Positions 20,575-30,355 of a stretch of DNA of 64,000 nucleotides are shown piece after piece (the stretch's first letter is position 1; each line of letters starts with the position of its first letter). Where the stretch lies: NCBI GenBank assembly GCA_041879425.1, contig CP090854.1, positions 372,001 to 436,000 of the forward strand, read 5' to 3'. The notes beneath the pieces were generated by a model, which saw only the letters and a program-made list of their open reading frames with translations, made no database searches and was not told where the DNA came from. This stretch comes from Vibrio pomeroyi (GTDB taxonomy: Bacteria > Pseudomonadota > Gammaproteobacteria > Enterobacterales > Vibrionaceae). A program made the position numbers and the translations under genes.

Positions 20575-20609
20575 TAAAAAAGCCAAATAGGGTTGAGCAC
20601 TACTTGGCT
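20575..20609 (-). terminator. Terminator after TRAP permease
   Basis: Read on the minus strand: AGCCAAGTAG, 9-nt loop, CTATTTGGCT (one G-U pair), then T6. It separates the permease from uspA, so uspA may rely on read-through or its own promoter. Confidence 0.75.
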
Positions 20610-20616
20610 CTATCCA

Positions 20617-23196
20617 TTACGCGCTAATCTCATCCTTACGAGCACGTCTTCTTTGGTTCATTGCTAAACCAATCAAAATCAGTAGGGCAGGCAAGAATAC
20701 CCACTCTTTCATCGGTCGATCTGCGTCTTGGATAACTGATTTAATTTCCCAATCAAAGTCAATGCCGGCTGCTTCTGCTGGGCTGCCAAACTCAACCATA
20801 TCAACAATCATCTTGTCGTCGGCTTGTGTCAGCATAAGGCCCATTGAAGCAATACGGTCTTCACTTGTTTTCGCAGAATCTTCAAATGGAAGGCGAACCG
20901 TCTTCTCAGAATAGTTACCTTCTAAGTTTTCGCCACCTACTCTCAATTCAAGTGATTGTCCCACAGATAGATTTTCTGTGATTTGAGCGATCTCAACTCC
21001 AGGTGAAAGAACTTTCTCTGGATAAATCATGTCCCACCAGAAACCTGGGCGGAAGAAAGAGAAGGTCAGAACGATAAGCAGAATCGTTTCCCACCACTTG
21101 TTCTTCGTGAACCACCAACCTTGTGTTGCTGCTGCAAAGATAAGTACCGCAGTCACAGAAGAGAAAATCGTCAACGCTAAGTGCCACCAAGAATCAATAC
21201 CCATCAACAGAAGTTGGGTGTTGAAGATGAACATGAATGGCAGGATTGCGGTACGAATATCGTAGGTAAAACCTTGAATACCCGTACGAATCGGATCGGA
21301 TTTCGCAATCGCGGCTGCAGCAAACGCTGCTAAACCAACTGGAGGCGTATCATCGGCAAGAATACCGAAGTAGAACACGAATAAGTGCACAGCAATCAGT
21401 GGGATGATAAGACCGTGCGCAGCGCCCAGAGTAACGATTACCGGAGCCATCAGCGTTGATACAACGATGTAGTTTGCTGTGGTTGGTAAGCCCATGCCTA
21501 GGATCAAGCTGATTACTGCAGTAAATAGCAGCATAAGAATGATGCTACCGCCTGAGATAAATTCAACGAAATCCGTCATTACAAGGCCGATACCCGTCAG
21601 AGTCACCACGCCTACAACCGTACCTGCAGCAGCTGTCGCTACACCGATACCGATCATGTTACGTGCACCTGAAACCAAGCTTTCTGCTAGGTCAACGAAA
21701 CCGGCTTTAGTTTGCTCTGCAAGATCGTCAGATTTGTTCATCAGAGTCATTAAAGGACGCTGAGTGATCAAGATAAAGATCATGAACACTGTTGCCCAGA
21801 ATGCAGATAGACCTGGAGAGAAACGTTCAACCGTTAAACACCAAACTAGCACTACGATAGGCAGTAGGAAGTGCAAACCAGATTTAATCGTTGGACCTGG
21901 ATCTGGAACTTCTTTTAAGTCTGCATCGATTTCCATGCCACCTTCAGCTGCGTATTTTGCTGATACGCGAACCAAAGCAACGTAAGCGATTAGTAGCGCC
22001 ACAGTTACGATTGGTGTTGCCGCATCGCCAAACACATCTTTCGTCCAACCCACACCGTAGTAAACCGCGGCACTGATAACACATAGACCTAAAATGGTAC
22101 CAGTGAAAGACAGTAGGCTTTGTACGATAGTTGGTGTGTGACGACGAGGTAGGCCTGTCATACCTGCTTTACATGCTTCTAGGTGAACAATGTAAATCAG
22201 AGCGATGTAAGAGATAAGAGCTGGCAGTAATGCTGCTTTGATAACTTCCACATACGAGATGCCCACATACTCAACCATCAAGAATGCAGCAGCACCCATG
22301 ATAGGTGGCGTTAATTGACCGTTGGTTGAAGCCGCTACTTCTACTGCACCTGCTTTTGTACCAGGGAAACCAACACGCTTCATTAGCGGGATAGTAAAGG
22401 TACCCGTGGTTACCACGTTTGCAATAGATGAACCTGATACTAGGCCAGATAAACCAGACGCTACAACGGCTGCTTTTGCTGGACCACCTTTCATGTGACC
22501 AAGCAGAGAGAATGCAACCTTGATGAAGTAAGCGCCAGCACCAGCACGTTCTAGCATTGCACCAAACAGTACAAACAAGAATACAAATGACGTTGATACG
22601 CCAAGAGCTACACCAAATACACCTTCCGTTGTTAGCCACAGGTGCGACATTGCCTTGTTCAGGCTCGCACCTTTATGGGCGATAACGTCTGGCATGTGTG
22701 GACCACCAAAGGTGTAAAGTAGGAATACTGCCGCCACAACCATAAGAGGTGGACCTAAAGCGCGTCGTGTTGCTTCAAGCAGTAGAACCATGCCGAAGAC
22801 GGCTGCAACAATATCGAATGTTGTTGGTGCGCCCGAACGACCGGCAAGTTCAGTGTAGAAAATATAGATATAAGAAGCTGAAAAACTACCTACTAGCGCC
22901 AATATCCAATCGACTGCTGGGATGCGATCCCGCGGCGAGTTCTTCATGGCTGGATAAGCGGTAAAGGCTAGGAAAATAGCAAACGTAAGGTGAATTGCTC
23001 GAGCTTCAGTGTCGTTTAAAATTGCGAAGTTAAAAATGAACGGCAGCGGAGATGCATACCAAAGTTGGAACAGTGACCAACATAGAGGCACAAACCATAA
23101 AATACGGCCTTGGATACCGCGAGGGCTACGCGCACCAGTGTCTGATTGTGCCACCATTTCTTGCACATCTGGAGACGGTGATGTTGTCTGCGTCAT
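20617..23196 (-). CDS. Fused TRAP transporter permease (DctQM type) with DUF3394-like C-terminus
   Basis: An 859-residue inner-membrane protein that fuses the small 4-TM and large 12-TM subunits of a tripartite ATP-independent periplasmic transporter. The DctM part shows GLSGLVSGSSIANVVTTG, STNGQLTPPIMGAAAF and GMGLPTTANY. The C-terminal 200 residues contain extra membrane helices and a soluble stretch with VDMVEFGSPAEAAGIDFDWE (about residue 800), which resembles the carboxylate-loop end of a PDZ fold and fits the DUF3394 extension. A last helix and a basic RRRARK tail follow. It works with the adjacent TAXI binding protein, driven by an ion gradient. The substrate is unknown; TAXI systems are reported for glutamate and other carboxylates. 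Confidence 0.93.
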   Translation of the reverse strand: MTQTTSPSPDVQEMVAQSDTGARSPRGIQGRILWFVPLCWSLFQLWYASPLPFIFNFAILNDTEARAIHLTFAIFLAFTAYPAMKNSPRDRIPAVDWILALVGSFSASYIYIFYTELAGRSGAPTTFDIVAAVFGMVLLLEATRRALGPPLMVVAAVFLLYTFGGPHMPDVIAHKGASLNKAMSHLWLTTEGVFGVALGVSTSFVFLFVLFGAMLERAGAGAYFIKVAFSLLGHMKGGPAKAAVVASGLSGLVSGSSIANVVTTGTFTIPLMKRVGFPGTKAGAVEVAASTNGQLTPPIMGAAAFLMVEYVGISYVEVIKAALLPALISYIALIYIVHLEACKAGMTGLPRRHTPTIVQSLLSFTGTILGLCVISAAVYYGVGWTKDVFGDAATPIVTVALLIAYVALVRVSAKYAAEGGMEIDADLKEVPDPGPTIKSGLHFLLPIVVLVWCLTVERFSPGLSAFWATVFMIFILITQRPLMTLMNKSDDLAEQTKAGFVDLAESLVSGARNMIGIGVATAAAGTVVGVVTLTGIGLVMTDFVEFISGGSIILMLLFTAVISLILGMGLPTTANYIVVSTLMAPVIVTLGAAHGLIIPLIAVHLFVFYFGILADDTPPVGLAAFAAAAIAKSDPIRTGIQGFTYDIRTAILPFMFIFNTQLLLMGIDSWWHLALTIFSSVTAVLIFAAATQGWWFTKNKWWETILLIVLTFSFFRPGFWWDMIYPEKVLSPGVEIAQITENLSVGQSLELRVGGENLEGNYSEKTVRLPFEDSAKTSEDRIASMGLMLTQADDKMIVDMVEFGSPAEAAGIDFDWEIKSVIQDADRPMKEWVFLPALLILIGLAMNQRRRARKDEISA

Positions 23197-23401
23197 GTAC
23201 TTTATCCTTATTATTGATGGTCTGCCTTTCTTACGAACAACGAGACGTTATTTATTTCCTATCTAGTGTAGTGAATGGATAGGGAAATGCGTTTGTTTGT
23301 TCGTCTTTGTCTTAGGCTTGATACGAAGGTAAGTTCGCCAAATTGGAGAAACTTAAAGGTTTGCTCTTTTCACTTAAGTTATTTTTATAAAACGTGAAAA
23401 G

Positions 23402-23430
23402 CCAATAAGGAGGGCTAGCCTCCTTATTGG
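23402..23430 (-). terminator. Strong hairpin between TAXI gene and TRAP permease
   Basis: Perfect 12-bp arms (CCAATAAGGAGG and CCTCCTTATTGG) around a 5-nt loop, followed on the minus strand by CTTTTC. It could be a partial terminator, or an mRNA stabiliser that raises binding-protein expression over permease. Confidence 0.7.
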
Positions 23431-23451
23431 TGTAGTAGGCTTAAAGTAGAG

Positions 23452-24420
23452 TTACTTTAGAAGGCCCACTTCTTTGTAGTATTTTTCTGCACCTGGGTGA
23501 AGAGGGATAGAGATACCCGCTTTAACCATGTCTTCTTTCTTCAGGTTCGCAAATGCTGGGTGTAGGCGTTTGAAAGTGTCAAAGTTTTCAAATACTGCCT
23601 TAGCAACGTTGTATGCAACTTCTTCAGAAACGTCTGAAGTTGTTACCATAGTTGCTGCAACACCAAAGCTGTTTACGTCAGCGTCTGTACCACGGTACAT
23701 GCCAGCAGGAACTGTGCTGTAAGCGTAGTATGGGTTTTCAGCTACGATCTTGTCGATCTGTGGACCTGTTGCTGAAACCAGTTTTGCATCACAAGACGTT
23801 GTTGCTTCTTTGATTGATCCGTTCGGGTGACCAACCATGTAGATGAATGCGTCAATCTTGTTGTCACAAAGTGCTTGTGAACGCTCAGAACCTTTAAGTT
23901 CAGAAGCCAGTTTGAAGCTGTCGTTTGTCCAACCCATAGCATCCATTACAACACCCATAGTTGCACGGTCACCAGAGCCTGGGTTACCAATGTTTACACG
24001 CTTACCAGCTAGGTCAGAAACATTGTTGATGCCAGCATCGGTACGAGCGATGATGTTGAACGGTTCTGTATGTAGAGAGAACATAGCGCGAAGTTTTTTG
24101 TATTCGCCCTGATCTTTGAACTTACTTGTACCGTTGTAGCCGTGGTATTGCCAGTCCGATTGAACAACACCGAAATCTAGTTCACCAGCACGGATGGTGT
24201 TAACGTTGTAGATTGAACCACCAGTAGACTCTACAGAACAACGAATGTTGTGGTCTTTGCGGCCCTTGTTCACTAGCTTACAAATCGCACCACCAGTTGG
24301 GTAGTAAACACCCGTAACTGAACCAGTACCAATCGTGATGAACTCTTGAGCGTTAACTGCGCCAGCGCCCATTACAGCAGCTGCAATAGCACCAACTTTA
24401 ATAAGTTTGGTAAATGCCAT
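23452..24420 (-). CDS. TAXI family TRAP transporter solute-binding protein
   Basis: A 322-residue secreted binding protein. Residues 1-24 form a signal peptide ([20 protein letters not shown], then QEF). The mature part begins with [26 protein letters not shown], the hallmark of the TAXI (TRAP-associated extracytoplasmic immunogenic) family. Four mature cysteines (IRCS, ALCD, TSCD and AICK) could form disulfides. It is the first gene of the cluster, 255 nt upstream of the fused permease, with AAGGAAGGG before the ATG. The ligand cannot be read from sequence. Confidence 0.94.
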   Translation of the reverse strand: MAFTKLIKVGAIAAAVMGAGAVNAQEFITIGTGSVTGVYYPTGGAICKLVNKGRKDHNIRCSVESTGGSIYNVNTIRAGELDFGVVQSDWQYHGYNGTSKFKDQGEYKKLRAMFSLHTEPFNIIARTDAGINNVSDLAGKRVNIGNPGSGDRATMGVVMDAMGWTNDSFKLASELKGSERSQALCDNKIDAFIYMVGHPNGSIKEATTSCDAKLVSATGPQIDKIVAENPYYAYSTVPAGMYRGTDADVNSFGVAATMVTTSDVSEEVAYNVAKAVFENFDTFKRLHPAFANLKKEDMVKAGISIPLHPGAEKYYKEVGLLK

Positions 24421-24763
24421 GAATTTCCCTTCCTTTATTCATTATTAACCCTGAAACAAGTGTAGTTGTTTCTGGAGTTTCCTATTTGGAAACGGCACCT
24501 TTTTCAATCCATGTGATGAAAAAGTGTCTGAATAATATCAAAAATTGGCAGAAAATTACTCGAATGTTAAAAGATATAGCTAAAAAATCTAACAAATGAT
24601 GCGTAGATCTCGTGTTTAATTTGCTACTGAGTTTTTTAAAATCAATGGTTTAGTGTTGTTCGGAGGAAGGGGAGGTAGATATTCTAGGATGTGATTTGGA
24701 TCACGAAGCAAATAGATATTCGTGATCCATTAATACGATGGATAGTTATGAAACTATGAGCAG
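24421..24763. other. Intergenic region upstream of the TAXI gene
   Basis: This 343-nt region holds two small inverted repeats just before the TAXI start (GAAACAA/TTGTTTC at 24453-24472 and GTTTCC/GGAAAC at 24477-24493). AT-rich DNA and a CRP-like site near argR make up the rest. I see no gene. Confidence 0.55.
24690..24705. promoter_or_regulatory. CRP-like binding site
   Basis: TGTGA-TTTGGA-TCACG, nine of ten core bases of the CRP consensus. It lies about 270 nt upstream of the TAXI start, and downstream of the argR stop. Catabolite control of a TRAP uptake system would make sense, but the promoter is not located. Confidence 0.5.
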
Positions 24764-25234
24764 TTAGCCAGCGTATTCAAACAGTTCGCACACTGAATCG
24801 AACAGTTGCTTGGTGGTTACTGATAAGGTTGGTGTAATAAAGATCGTATCATCGCCTGCGACTACGCCCAGTATGCCTTCCGACTTACCTAGTGAGTCTA
24901 ACAAACGAGCGATTAGTTGAGCTGCACCAGGGCCAGTGTGTATCACAACCAATGCATTGTTGTGGTCAATATCTAATACTAATTCTCTTAGCGAGCTAGA
25001 AACGGTTGGAACACCCAGTTCAGCAGGAAGACAGTAAACCATCTCCATTTTCGCGTTACGAGTTCGAACAGCACCAAACTTGGTTAACATACGCGAGACT
25101 TTAGATTGGTTGATGCTTTCAAAACCTTCGTGTTTGAGGGCATCAACAATTTCGCCTTGTGAGCCAAAACGTTCTTCTTTTAGTAAGGCTTTAAATGCAC
25201 GAACTAAGTTGTCTTGCTTTTCTGTATTGCGCAT
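24764..25234 (-). CDS. argR: Arginine repressor ArgR
   Basis: A 156-residue arginine-responsive repressor. The N-terminal winged helix covers about residues 1-75 ([37 protein letters not shown]). The C-terminal hexamerisation and arginine-binding domain includes [15 protein letters not shown] and the acidic GDDTIF motif that contacts arginine. It is divergent from mdh, the same arrangement as in E. coli and other vibrios. Length matches E. coli ArgR (156). Confidence 0.97.
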   Translation of the reverse strand: MRNTEKQDNLVRAFKALLKEERFGSQGEIVDALKHEGFESINQSKVSRMLTKFGAVRTRNAKMEMVYCLPAELGVPTVSSSLRELVLDIDHNNALVVIHTGPGAAQLIARLLDSLGKSEGILGVVAGDDTIFITPTLSVTTKQLFDSVCELFEYAG

Positions 25235-25566
25235 ATGTCATTCTTATTCATTAACAAAGATGTTTGCATATTCTCGCATACATATTCAATTTTAGCCAAA
25301 ACATCCCTGTAATTTGTTAGTCATATCACTGTAAATATTTAATAGAATAATGTGTTATTTTCGACGACTTATTTTGTTATTTCAGACGATTATCGCCATA
25401 ATGCGAACTTGCTGTGTAGCACGGTTTTATTGACTTGCGCGAAGTCGCAAAGCTAGCGTTAATTGATTGTAATCACTTTGTGATTAATATAGTTTTTTAA
25501 CTTAGATTTAGCTCAAGAATTACCCTACAAAGAATCTATAAGAGAAAGCTCTCAAGGAGAATAACA
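25235..25566. promoter_or_regulatory. argR-mdh divergent promoter region
   Basis: 332 nt, AT-rich. It holds several ATTC-type half sites near 25284-25288 and 25246-25250 that could be degenerate ARG boxes for autoregulation, and a palindrome TAATCACTTTGTGATTA at 25470-25486 upstream of mdh. No gene is seen. Confidence 0.5.
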
Positions 25567-26502
25567 ATGAAAGTAGCTGTTATTGGTGCCGCTGGTGGCA
25601 TCGGTCAAGCCCTAGCCCTACTACTTAAGAACCGCCTGCCTGCTGGTTCAGATCTTGCACTTTACGACATTGCACCGGTAACTCCGGGTGTCGCTGCTGA
25701 TCTTAGCCATATCCCAACGCCTGTTTCGATCAAAGGCTACGCGGGTGAAGATCCAACTCCAGCACTAGAAGGTGCGGATGTTGTACTTATTTCTGCAGGT
25801 GTTGCTCGTAAGCCTGGTATGGATCGTGCGGATCTTTTCAATGTGAACGCTGGCATTGTTAAGTCTCTTGCAGAGAAAATTGCAGTTACTTGTCCTACTG
25901 CTTGCGTTGGTATCATCACTAACCCAGTAAACACAACAGTGCCAATCGCTGCTGAAGTACTTAAGAAAGCAGGCGTTTACGACAAGCGTCGTCTATTCGG
26001 TATTACTACTCTCGATGTGATTCGTTCAGAAACGTTTGTCGCTGAGCTGAAAGATAAAGATCCAGGCGACATCCGTGTTCCTGTTATCGGTGGTCACTCA
26101 GGTGTAACTATACTTCCTCTACTTTCTCAAGTTGAAGGCGTAGAGTTCACTGACGAAGAAATCGCAGCACTAACAACTCGTATCCAAAACGCGGGTACTG
26201 AAGTAGTAGAAGCTAAAGCTGGCGGCGGCAGTGCAACACTGTCTATGGGTCAAGCGGCTTGTCGTTTCGGTCTTGCACTAGTGAAAGCTCTTCAAGGCGA
26301 AGAGAACGTGATTGAGTGTGCATACGTTGAAGGTGAAGGCGAGCACGCACCATTCTTCGCTCAACCAGTTAAGCTAGGTAAAGAGGGCGCAGAAACGATC
26401 CTTAGCTACGGTGAACTGAGCGACTTCGAACGTAACGCTCTAGACAGCATGCTAGAAACGCTAAATGGCGATATCGAGATTGGTGTTGAATTCGCTAAAT
26501 AA
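25567..26502 (+). CDS. mdh: Malate dehydrogenase
   Basis: A 311-residue NAD-dependent malate dehydrogenase of the TCA cycle. The Rossmann motif [16 protein letters not shown] opens the protein. Substrate-binding arginines lie in VARKPGMDR, and the catalytic His in [11 protein letters not shown] near residue 177. AAGGAG lies 8 nt before the ATG. Length and sequence fit the gammaproteobacterial enzyme. A Rho-independent terminator follows. Confidence 0.98.
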   Translation: MKVAVIGAAGGIGQALALLLKNRLPAGSDLALYDIAPVTPGVAADLSHIPTPVSIKGYAGEDPTPALEGADVVLISAGVARKPGMDRADLFNVNAGIVKSLAEKIAVTCPTACVGIITNPVNTTVPIAAEVLKKAGVYDKRRLFGITTLDVIRSETFVAELKDKDPGDIRVPVIGGHSGVTILPLLSQVEGVEFTDEEIAALTTRIQNAGTEVVEAKAGGGSATLSMGQAACRFGLALVKALQGEENVIECAYVEGEGEHAPFFAQPVKLGKEGAETILSYGELSDFERNALDSMLETLNGDIEIGVEFAK

Positions 26503-26540
26503 GCGATACAGCATTTAACTCAGGTTAAAATTGCTAATAA

Positions 26541-26567
26541 AAGCCGGTCATTATGATCGGCTTTTTT
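26541..26567 (+). terminator. mdh terminator
   Basis: AAGCCGGTC-ATTAT-GATCGGCTT followed by a T-run. Strong stem, one wobble pair. Confidence 0.88.
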
Positions 26568-26627
26568 GATCCTTGGATTTGCCTCATTCGTAAAAAGTGT
26601 TTTATAGATTCGAGTGGAGCAGCAACT

Positions 26628-26822
26628 ATGAGCCGTATTCAGAAAGGAATGAACGTCCATTTCCATTTAGGTCGATTGGGAAAGATCCTCGTTATAGATG
26701 AACAAGAGCAATTTGCGCTGGTTGAGTCATACAATAGCCACGAGCAGTATGCAGTGCCGCTGGAAGAGATAGAAGAGGTCGAAGCTCAACTTCCATTGTC
26801 GTTAGAGTCGAGTCGTTACTGA
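26628..26822 (+). CDS. Small conserved hypothetical protein (64 aa)
   Basis: A 64-residue soluble acidic protein that begins MSRIQKGMNVHFHLGR and contains KILVIDEQEQFALVESYNSHEQYAVPLEEIEEVE. The pattern of short beta-strands suggests a small barrel or SH3-like fold; that is inference. GTGGAG lies 8 nt before the ATG at 26628. An upstream ATG at 26553 lies in the mdh terminator loop and is rejected. The gene sits between two terminators, so it is probably transcribed alone. I do not recognise a function. Confidence 0.7.
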   Translation: MSRIQKGMNVHFHLGRLGKILVIDEQEQFALVESYNSHEQYAVPLEEIEEVEAQLPLSLESSRY

Positions 26823-26852
26823 AAGCGGATTTGGAAAGATTTTCGTGAGGAT

Positions 26853-26879
26853 AAAAAAAGAGCCCTTAGGCTCTTTTTT
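26853..26879. terminator. Bidirectional terminator, small gene / ispB
   Basis: AAAAAAGAGCC-CTTA-GGCTCTTTTTT lies between the convergent 64-aa gene and ispB. Confidence 0.9.
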
Positions 26880-26922
26880 ATTATCTATGTAATGTTGTCT
26901 ATATAGAAAACGGTCTACAAAG

Positions 26923-27894
26923 TTACTTGCTGCGTTTAACAGCCAGGTGAGCAAGTGTTGTTAGTGCTTGCTTATATTCAGAGTCAGGCAGTATAGAAAG
27001 CTCAGCAATCGCTTTATCGGCTTCTTCATAGGCTTTATTCGTCGTGTACTCTAATGAACCAGTCTCTTTCATTACAGCCATAATCTCGTCGAGACGCTCC
27101 ATCCCGTTGGCTTTTTCAATAGCTTCACGAATCATGCTTGCTTGTTCAGGAGAGCCATTGTGCATTGCGTAAAGTAGAGGCAATGTTGGTTTGCCTTCAG
27201 CAAGATCGTCACCAACGTTCTTACCCATCTCTTTCCCGTCAGCAGTGTAGTCCATCACATCGTCAATCAGTTGGAATGCAGTGCCTAGGTATTTACCGTA
27301 GTTCTGCATAGCCGTTTCGATTTCAGGTGACGACTCAGTAAGAATCGCGCCAATTTGGGTCGCAGCTTCAAACAAGCGAGCAGTCTTAGAGTAGATTACC
27401 TGCATGTAGCTTTCTTCTGTGGTGTCTGGGTTATTGCAGTTCATCAGTTGTTGAACTTCACCCTCGGCAATCACGTTTACCGCTTCACTCATTAGCTCAA
27501 GGATCTTTAAAGATCCTAGCGTTGTCATCATTTGGAACGAACGAGTATAAATAAAGTCACCCACCAAAACGCTAGCAGCATTACCAAAAGCTGCGTTGGC
27601 TGTCGCTTTACCGCGTCTCATGTCCGATTCGTCGACGACATCATCATGAAGTAGGGTTGCTGTGTGAATAAACTCGATAAAGGCTGCAGAGGTGATATGA
27701 GCTTCACCTTGGTAACCAAGAGCGCGAGCAGATAAAAGAGCAAGCAAAGGGCGTAGGCGTTTACCACCGCCGCTAACGATATAAAAACCAAGCTGGTTGA
27801 TTAAACTTACGTCAGAATTAAGTTGGGCTTGAATTGTTTCATTCACTTTTGCCATATCATTGGCAGTAAGCGTTTGGATAGCTTTAAAATCCAT
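26923..27894 (-). CDS. ispB: Octaprenyl diphosphate synthase
   Basis: A 323-residue trans-polyprenyl diphosphate synthase that makes the C40 side chain of ubiquinone and menaquinone. The two aspartate-rich motifs are LLHDDVVDESDMRRG (about residue 82) and LIDDVMDYT (about residue 210). GGGKRLRPLLALL near residue 44 binds isopentenyl diphosphate. It is divergent from rplU-rpmA, the conserved gammaproteobacterial arrangement, which supports ispB rather than another polyprenyl synthase. Confidence 0.96.
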   Translation of the reverse strand: MDFKAIQTLTANDMAKVNETIQAQLNSDVSLINQLGFYIVSGGGKRLRPLLALLSARALGYQGEAHITSAAFIEFIHTATLLHDDVVDESDMRRGKATANAAFGNAASVLVGDFIYTRSFQMMTTLGSLKILELMSEAVNVIAEGEVQQLMNCNNPDTTEESYMQVIYSKTARLFEAATQIGAILTESSPEIETAMQNYGKYLGTAFQLIDDVMDYTADGKEMGKNVGDDLAEGKPTLPLLYAMHNGSPEQASMIREAIEKANGMERLDEIMAVMKETGSLEYTTNKAYEEADKAIAELSILPDSEYKQALTTLAHLAVKRSK

Positions 27895-28051
27895 TGTTCA
27901 TCCGGCTGAAGTTAGACCCTGTAAGGCTTATACGTTGTATTTAATTGTTGAATAATACACTAAAAAACGTTGATTAATACATCGCTAAAGGGCATGATTG
28001 CCGCACTTTTCTTTGGCGAACAGGTTTTCGCCAATTTTTTAAAAATATGGC

Positions 28052-28080
28052 TTGTCATAGCGCCATGATTCCCGTAGAAT
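28052..28080 (+). promoter_or_regulatory. Sigma-70 promoter of rplU-rpmA
   Basis: TTGTCA, 17-nt spacer, TAGAAT. Both boxes match at five of six positions. A transcription start near 28087 leaves about 76 nt of leader before rplU. Confidence 0.75.
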
Positions 28081-28103
28081 CTGCGCCCTATTGATTAGTT
28101 TAG

Positions 28104-28144
28104 CGCACACCCGAGTTGTACAAATAACAACCATAGGCTGTGCG
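28104..28144 (+). promoter_or_regulatory. Possible structured r-protein leader in front of rplU
   Basis: Outer stem CGCACA/TGTGCG (28104-28109 with 28139-28144) and inner stem GTTGT/ACAAC (28115-28119 with 28127-28131), joined by asymmetric internal loops. It lies between the promoter and the rplU Shine-Dalgarno. This shape is typical of autoregulatory ribosomal-protein leaders; function is inferred. Confidence 0.5.
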
Positions 28145-28162
28145 GAAAAAGCGGAGTAAAAT

Positions 28163-28474
28163 ATGTACGCTGTTTTCCAATCTGGTGGCAAACAACACCG
28201 AGTAAGCGAAGGTCAAACACTTCGTTTAGAGAAATTAGACGTTGAAACTGGTGCAACTGTTGAATTTGATAAAGTTCTTCTTGTTGCTAACGGCGAAGAA
28301 ATCGCTGTTGGTGCACCTCTTGTTGAAGGTGGCAAGGTTACTGCAGAAGTAGTACAACACGGTCGTGGCGATAAAGTAAAAATCGTTAAGTTCCGTCGTC
28401 GTAAGCACTCGCGTAAGCAAGCTGGTCACCGTCAGTGGTTCACTGAAGTGAAAATCACTGGCATTAACGCTTAA
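28163..28474 (+). CDS. rplU: 50S ribosomal protein L21
   Basis: A 103-residue L21 that binds 23S r[17 protein letters not shown] at the N-terminus and the basic [19 protein letters not shown] segment are diagnostic. It is followed by rpmA at 19 nt, the universal rplU-rpmA pair. Confidence 0.99.
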   Translation: MYAVFQSGGKQHRVSEGQTLRLEKLDVETGATVEFDKVLLVANGEEIAVGAPLVEGGKVTAEVVQHGRGDKVKIVKFRRRKHSRKQAGHRQWFTEVKITGINA

Positions 28475-28493
28475 GTATTAGGAGAGTTTAACA

Positions 28494-28751
28494 ATGGCAC
28501 ATAAAAAAGCTGGCGGTTCTACTAATAACGGCCGCGATTCAGAAAGCAAACGTCTTGGTGTTAAGCGTTTTGGTGGTGAATCTGTTCTTGCAGGTAACAT
28601 CATCGTTCGTCAACGTGGTACTAAGTTCCACGCTGGCACAAACGTTGGCATCGGTAAAGACCACACTCTTTTCGCTCTTACTGAAGGTAAAGTGAAATTT
28701 GCTGTTAAAGGTCCTAAAAACCGTAAGTTTGTAAGCATCGAAGCTGAGTAA
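28494..28751 (+). CDS. rpmA: 50S ribosomal protein L27
   Basis: An 85-residue L27 with the N-terminus [21 protein letters not shown], which reaches the peptidyl transferase centre. No cleavable N-terminal extension of the Firmicutes type is present. AGGAGAG precedes the ATG. A strong terminator follows, so obgE 266 nt downstream needs its own promoter or read-through. Confidence 0.99.
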   Translation: MAHKKAGGSTNNGRDSESKRLGVKRFGGESVLAGNIIVRQRGTKFHAGTNVGIGKDHTLFALTEGKVKFAVKGPKNRKFVSIEAE

Positions 28752-28801
28752 TCTAATCTTTAACTAGATTATTTTAATAGCTTTCAAGCTGAATTCAAAA
28801 G

Positions 28802-28826
28802 CCCTGCCGATTCGGCAGGGTTTTTT
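28802..28826 (+). terminator. rplU-rpmA terminator
   Basis: CCCTGCCG-ATT-CGGCAGGG-TTTTTT: a GC-rich 8-bp stem and U-tract. Confidence 0.93.
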
Positions 28827-29014
28827 ATTTATAGCGAGAATAAAAAAGCAGACGCTCTTGTCTTAGCTTTAATAAGCTTAAAGCAAAGAACCTCTCCTTC
28901 TTTGTTCCTTGGTTGCAGGTCGGCCTAGATCTTAGGTGATCGATCTAAACACGGATCTGCTAGAATTTATATCACTCCATGATGAGTGGTAACGCAACGT
29001 AAGTGCGGAGTTAA

Positions 29015-30190
<1,176 letters not shown>

Positions 30191-30250
30191 TCCTCGAATT
30201 TCTTATGAACACTTAGGTCGCTTCTTCTAAAGAACGCCGATAGTTTTATT

Positions 30251-30278
30251 AAACCGCAATGAAAATTGCGGTTTTTTT
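30251..30278 (+). terminator. obgE terminator
   Basis: AAACCGCAAT-GAAA-ATTGCGGTTT plus a T-run. Confidence 0.9.
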
Positions 30279-30355
30279 GTATCTAAATCATTATGTACTA
30301 TCGGATTTTAATGCAGAATTTATTCTAACTAGTTAACGCCTATGGGAAGGAAATC

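Noticed and set aside
22271..22639. Minus-strand frame in the TRAP permease gene, shifted by one base
   Set aside because: Low-complexity text (many Cys and Trp) typical of an out-of-frame reading of a membrane protein gene.
25236..25290. ARG boxes for argR autoregulation
   Set aside because: Several ATTCA half-sites are present, but no pair fits the 18-bp box with proper spacing, so I leave them as a remark only.
26553..26627. Longer start for the 64-residue protein
   Set aside because: The ATG at 26553 is in the loop of the mdh terminator and has no Shine-Dalgarno. The ATG at 26628 has GTGGAG upstream.
28981..28996. Small hairpin CACTC/GAGTG upstream of obgE
   Set aside because: A five-base stem is expected by chance at this scale.
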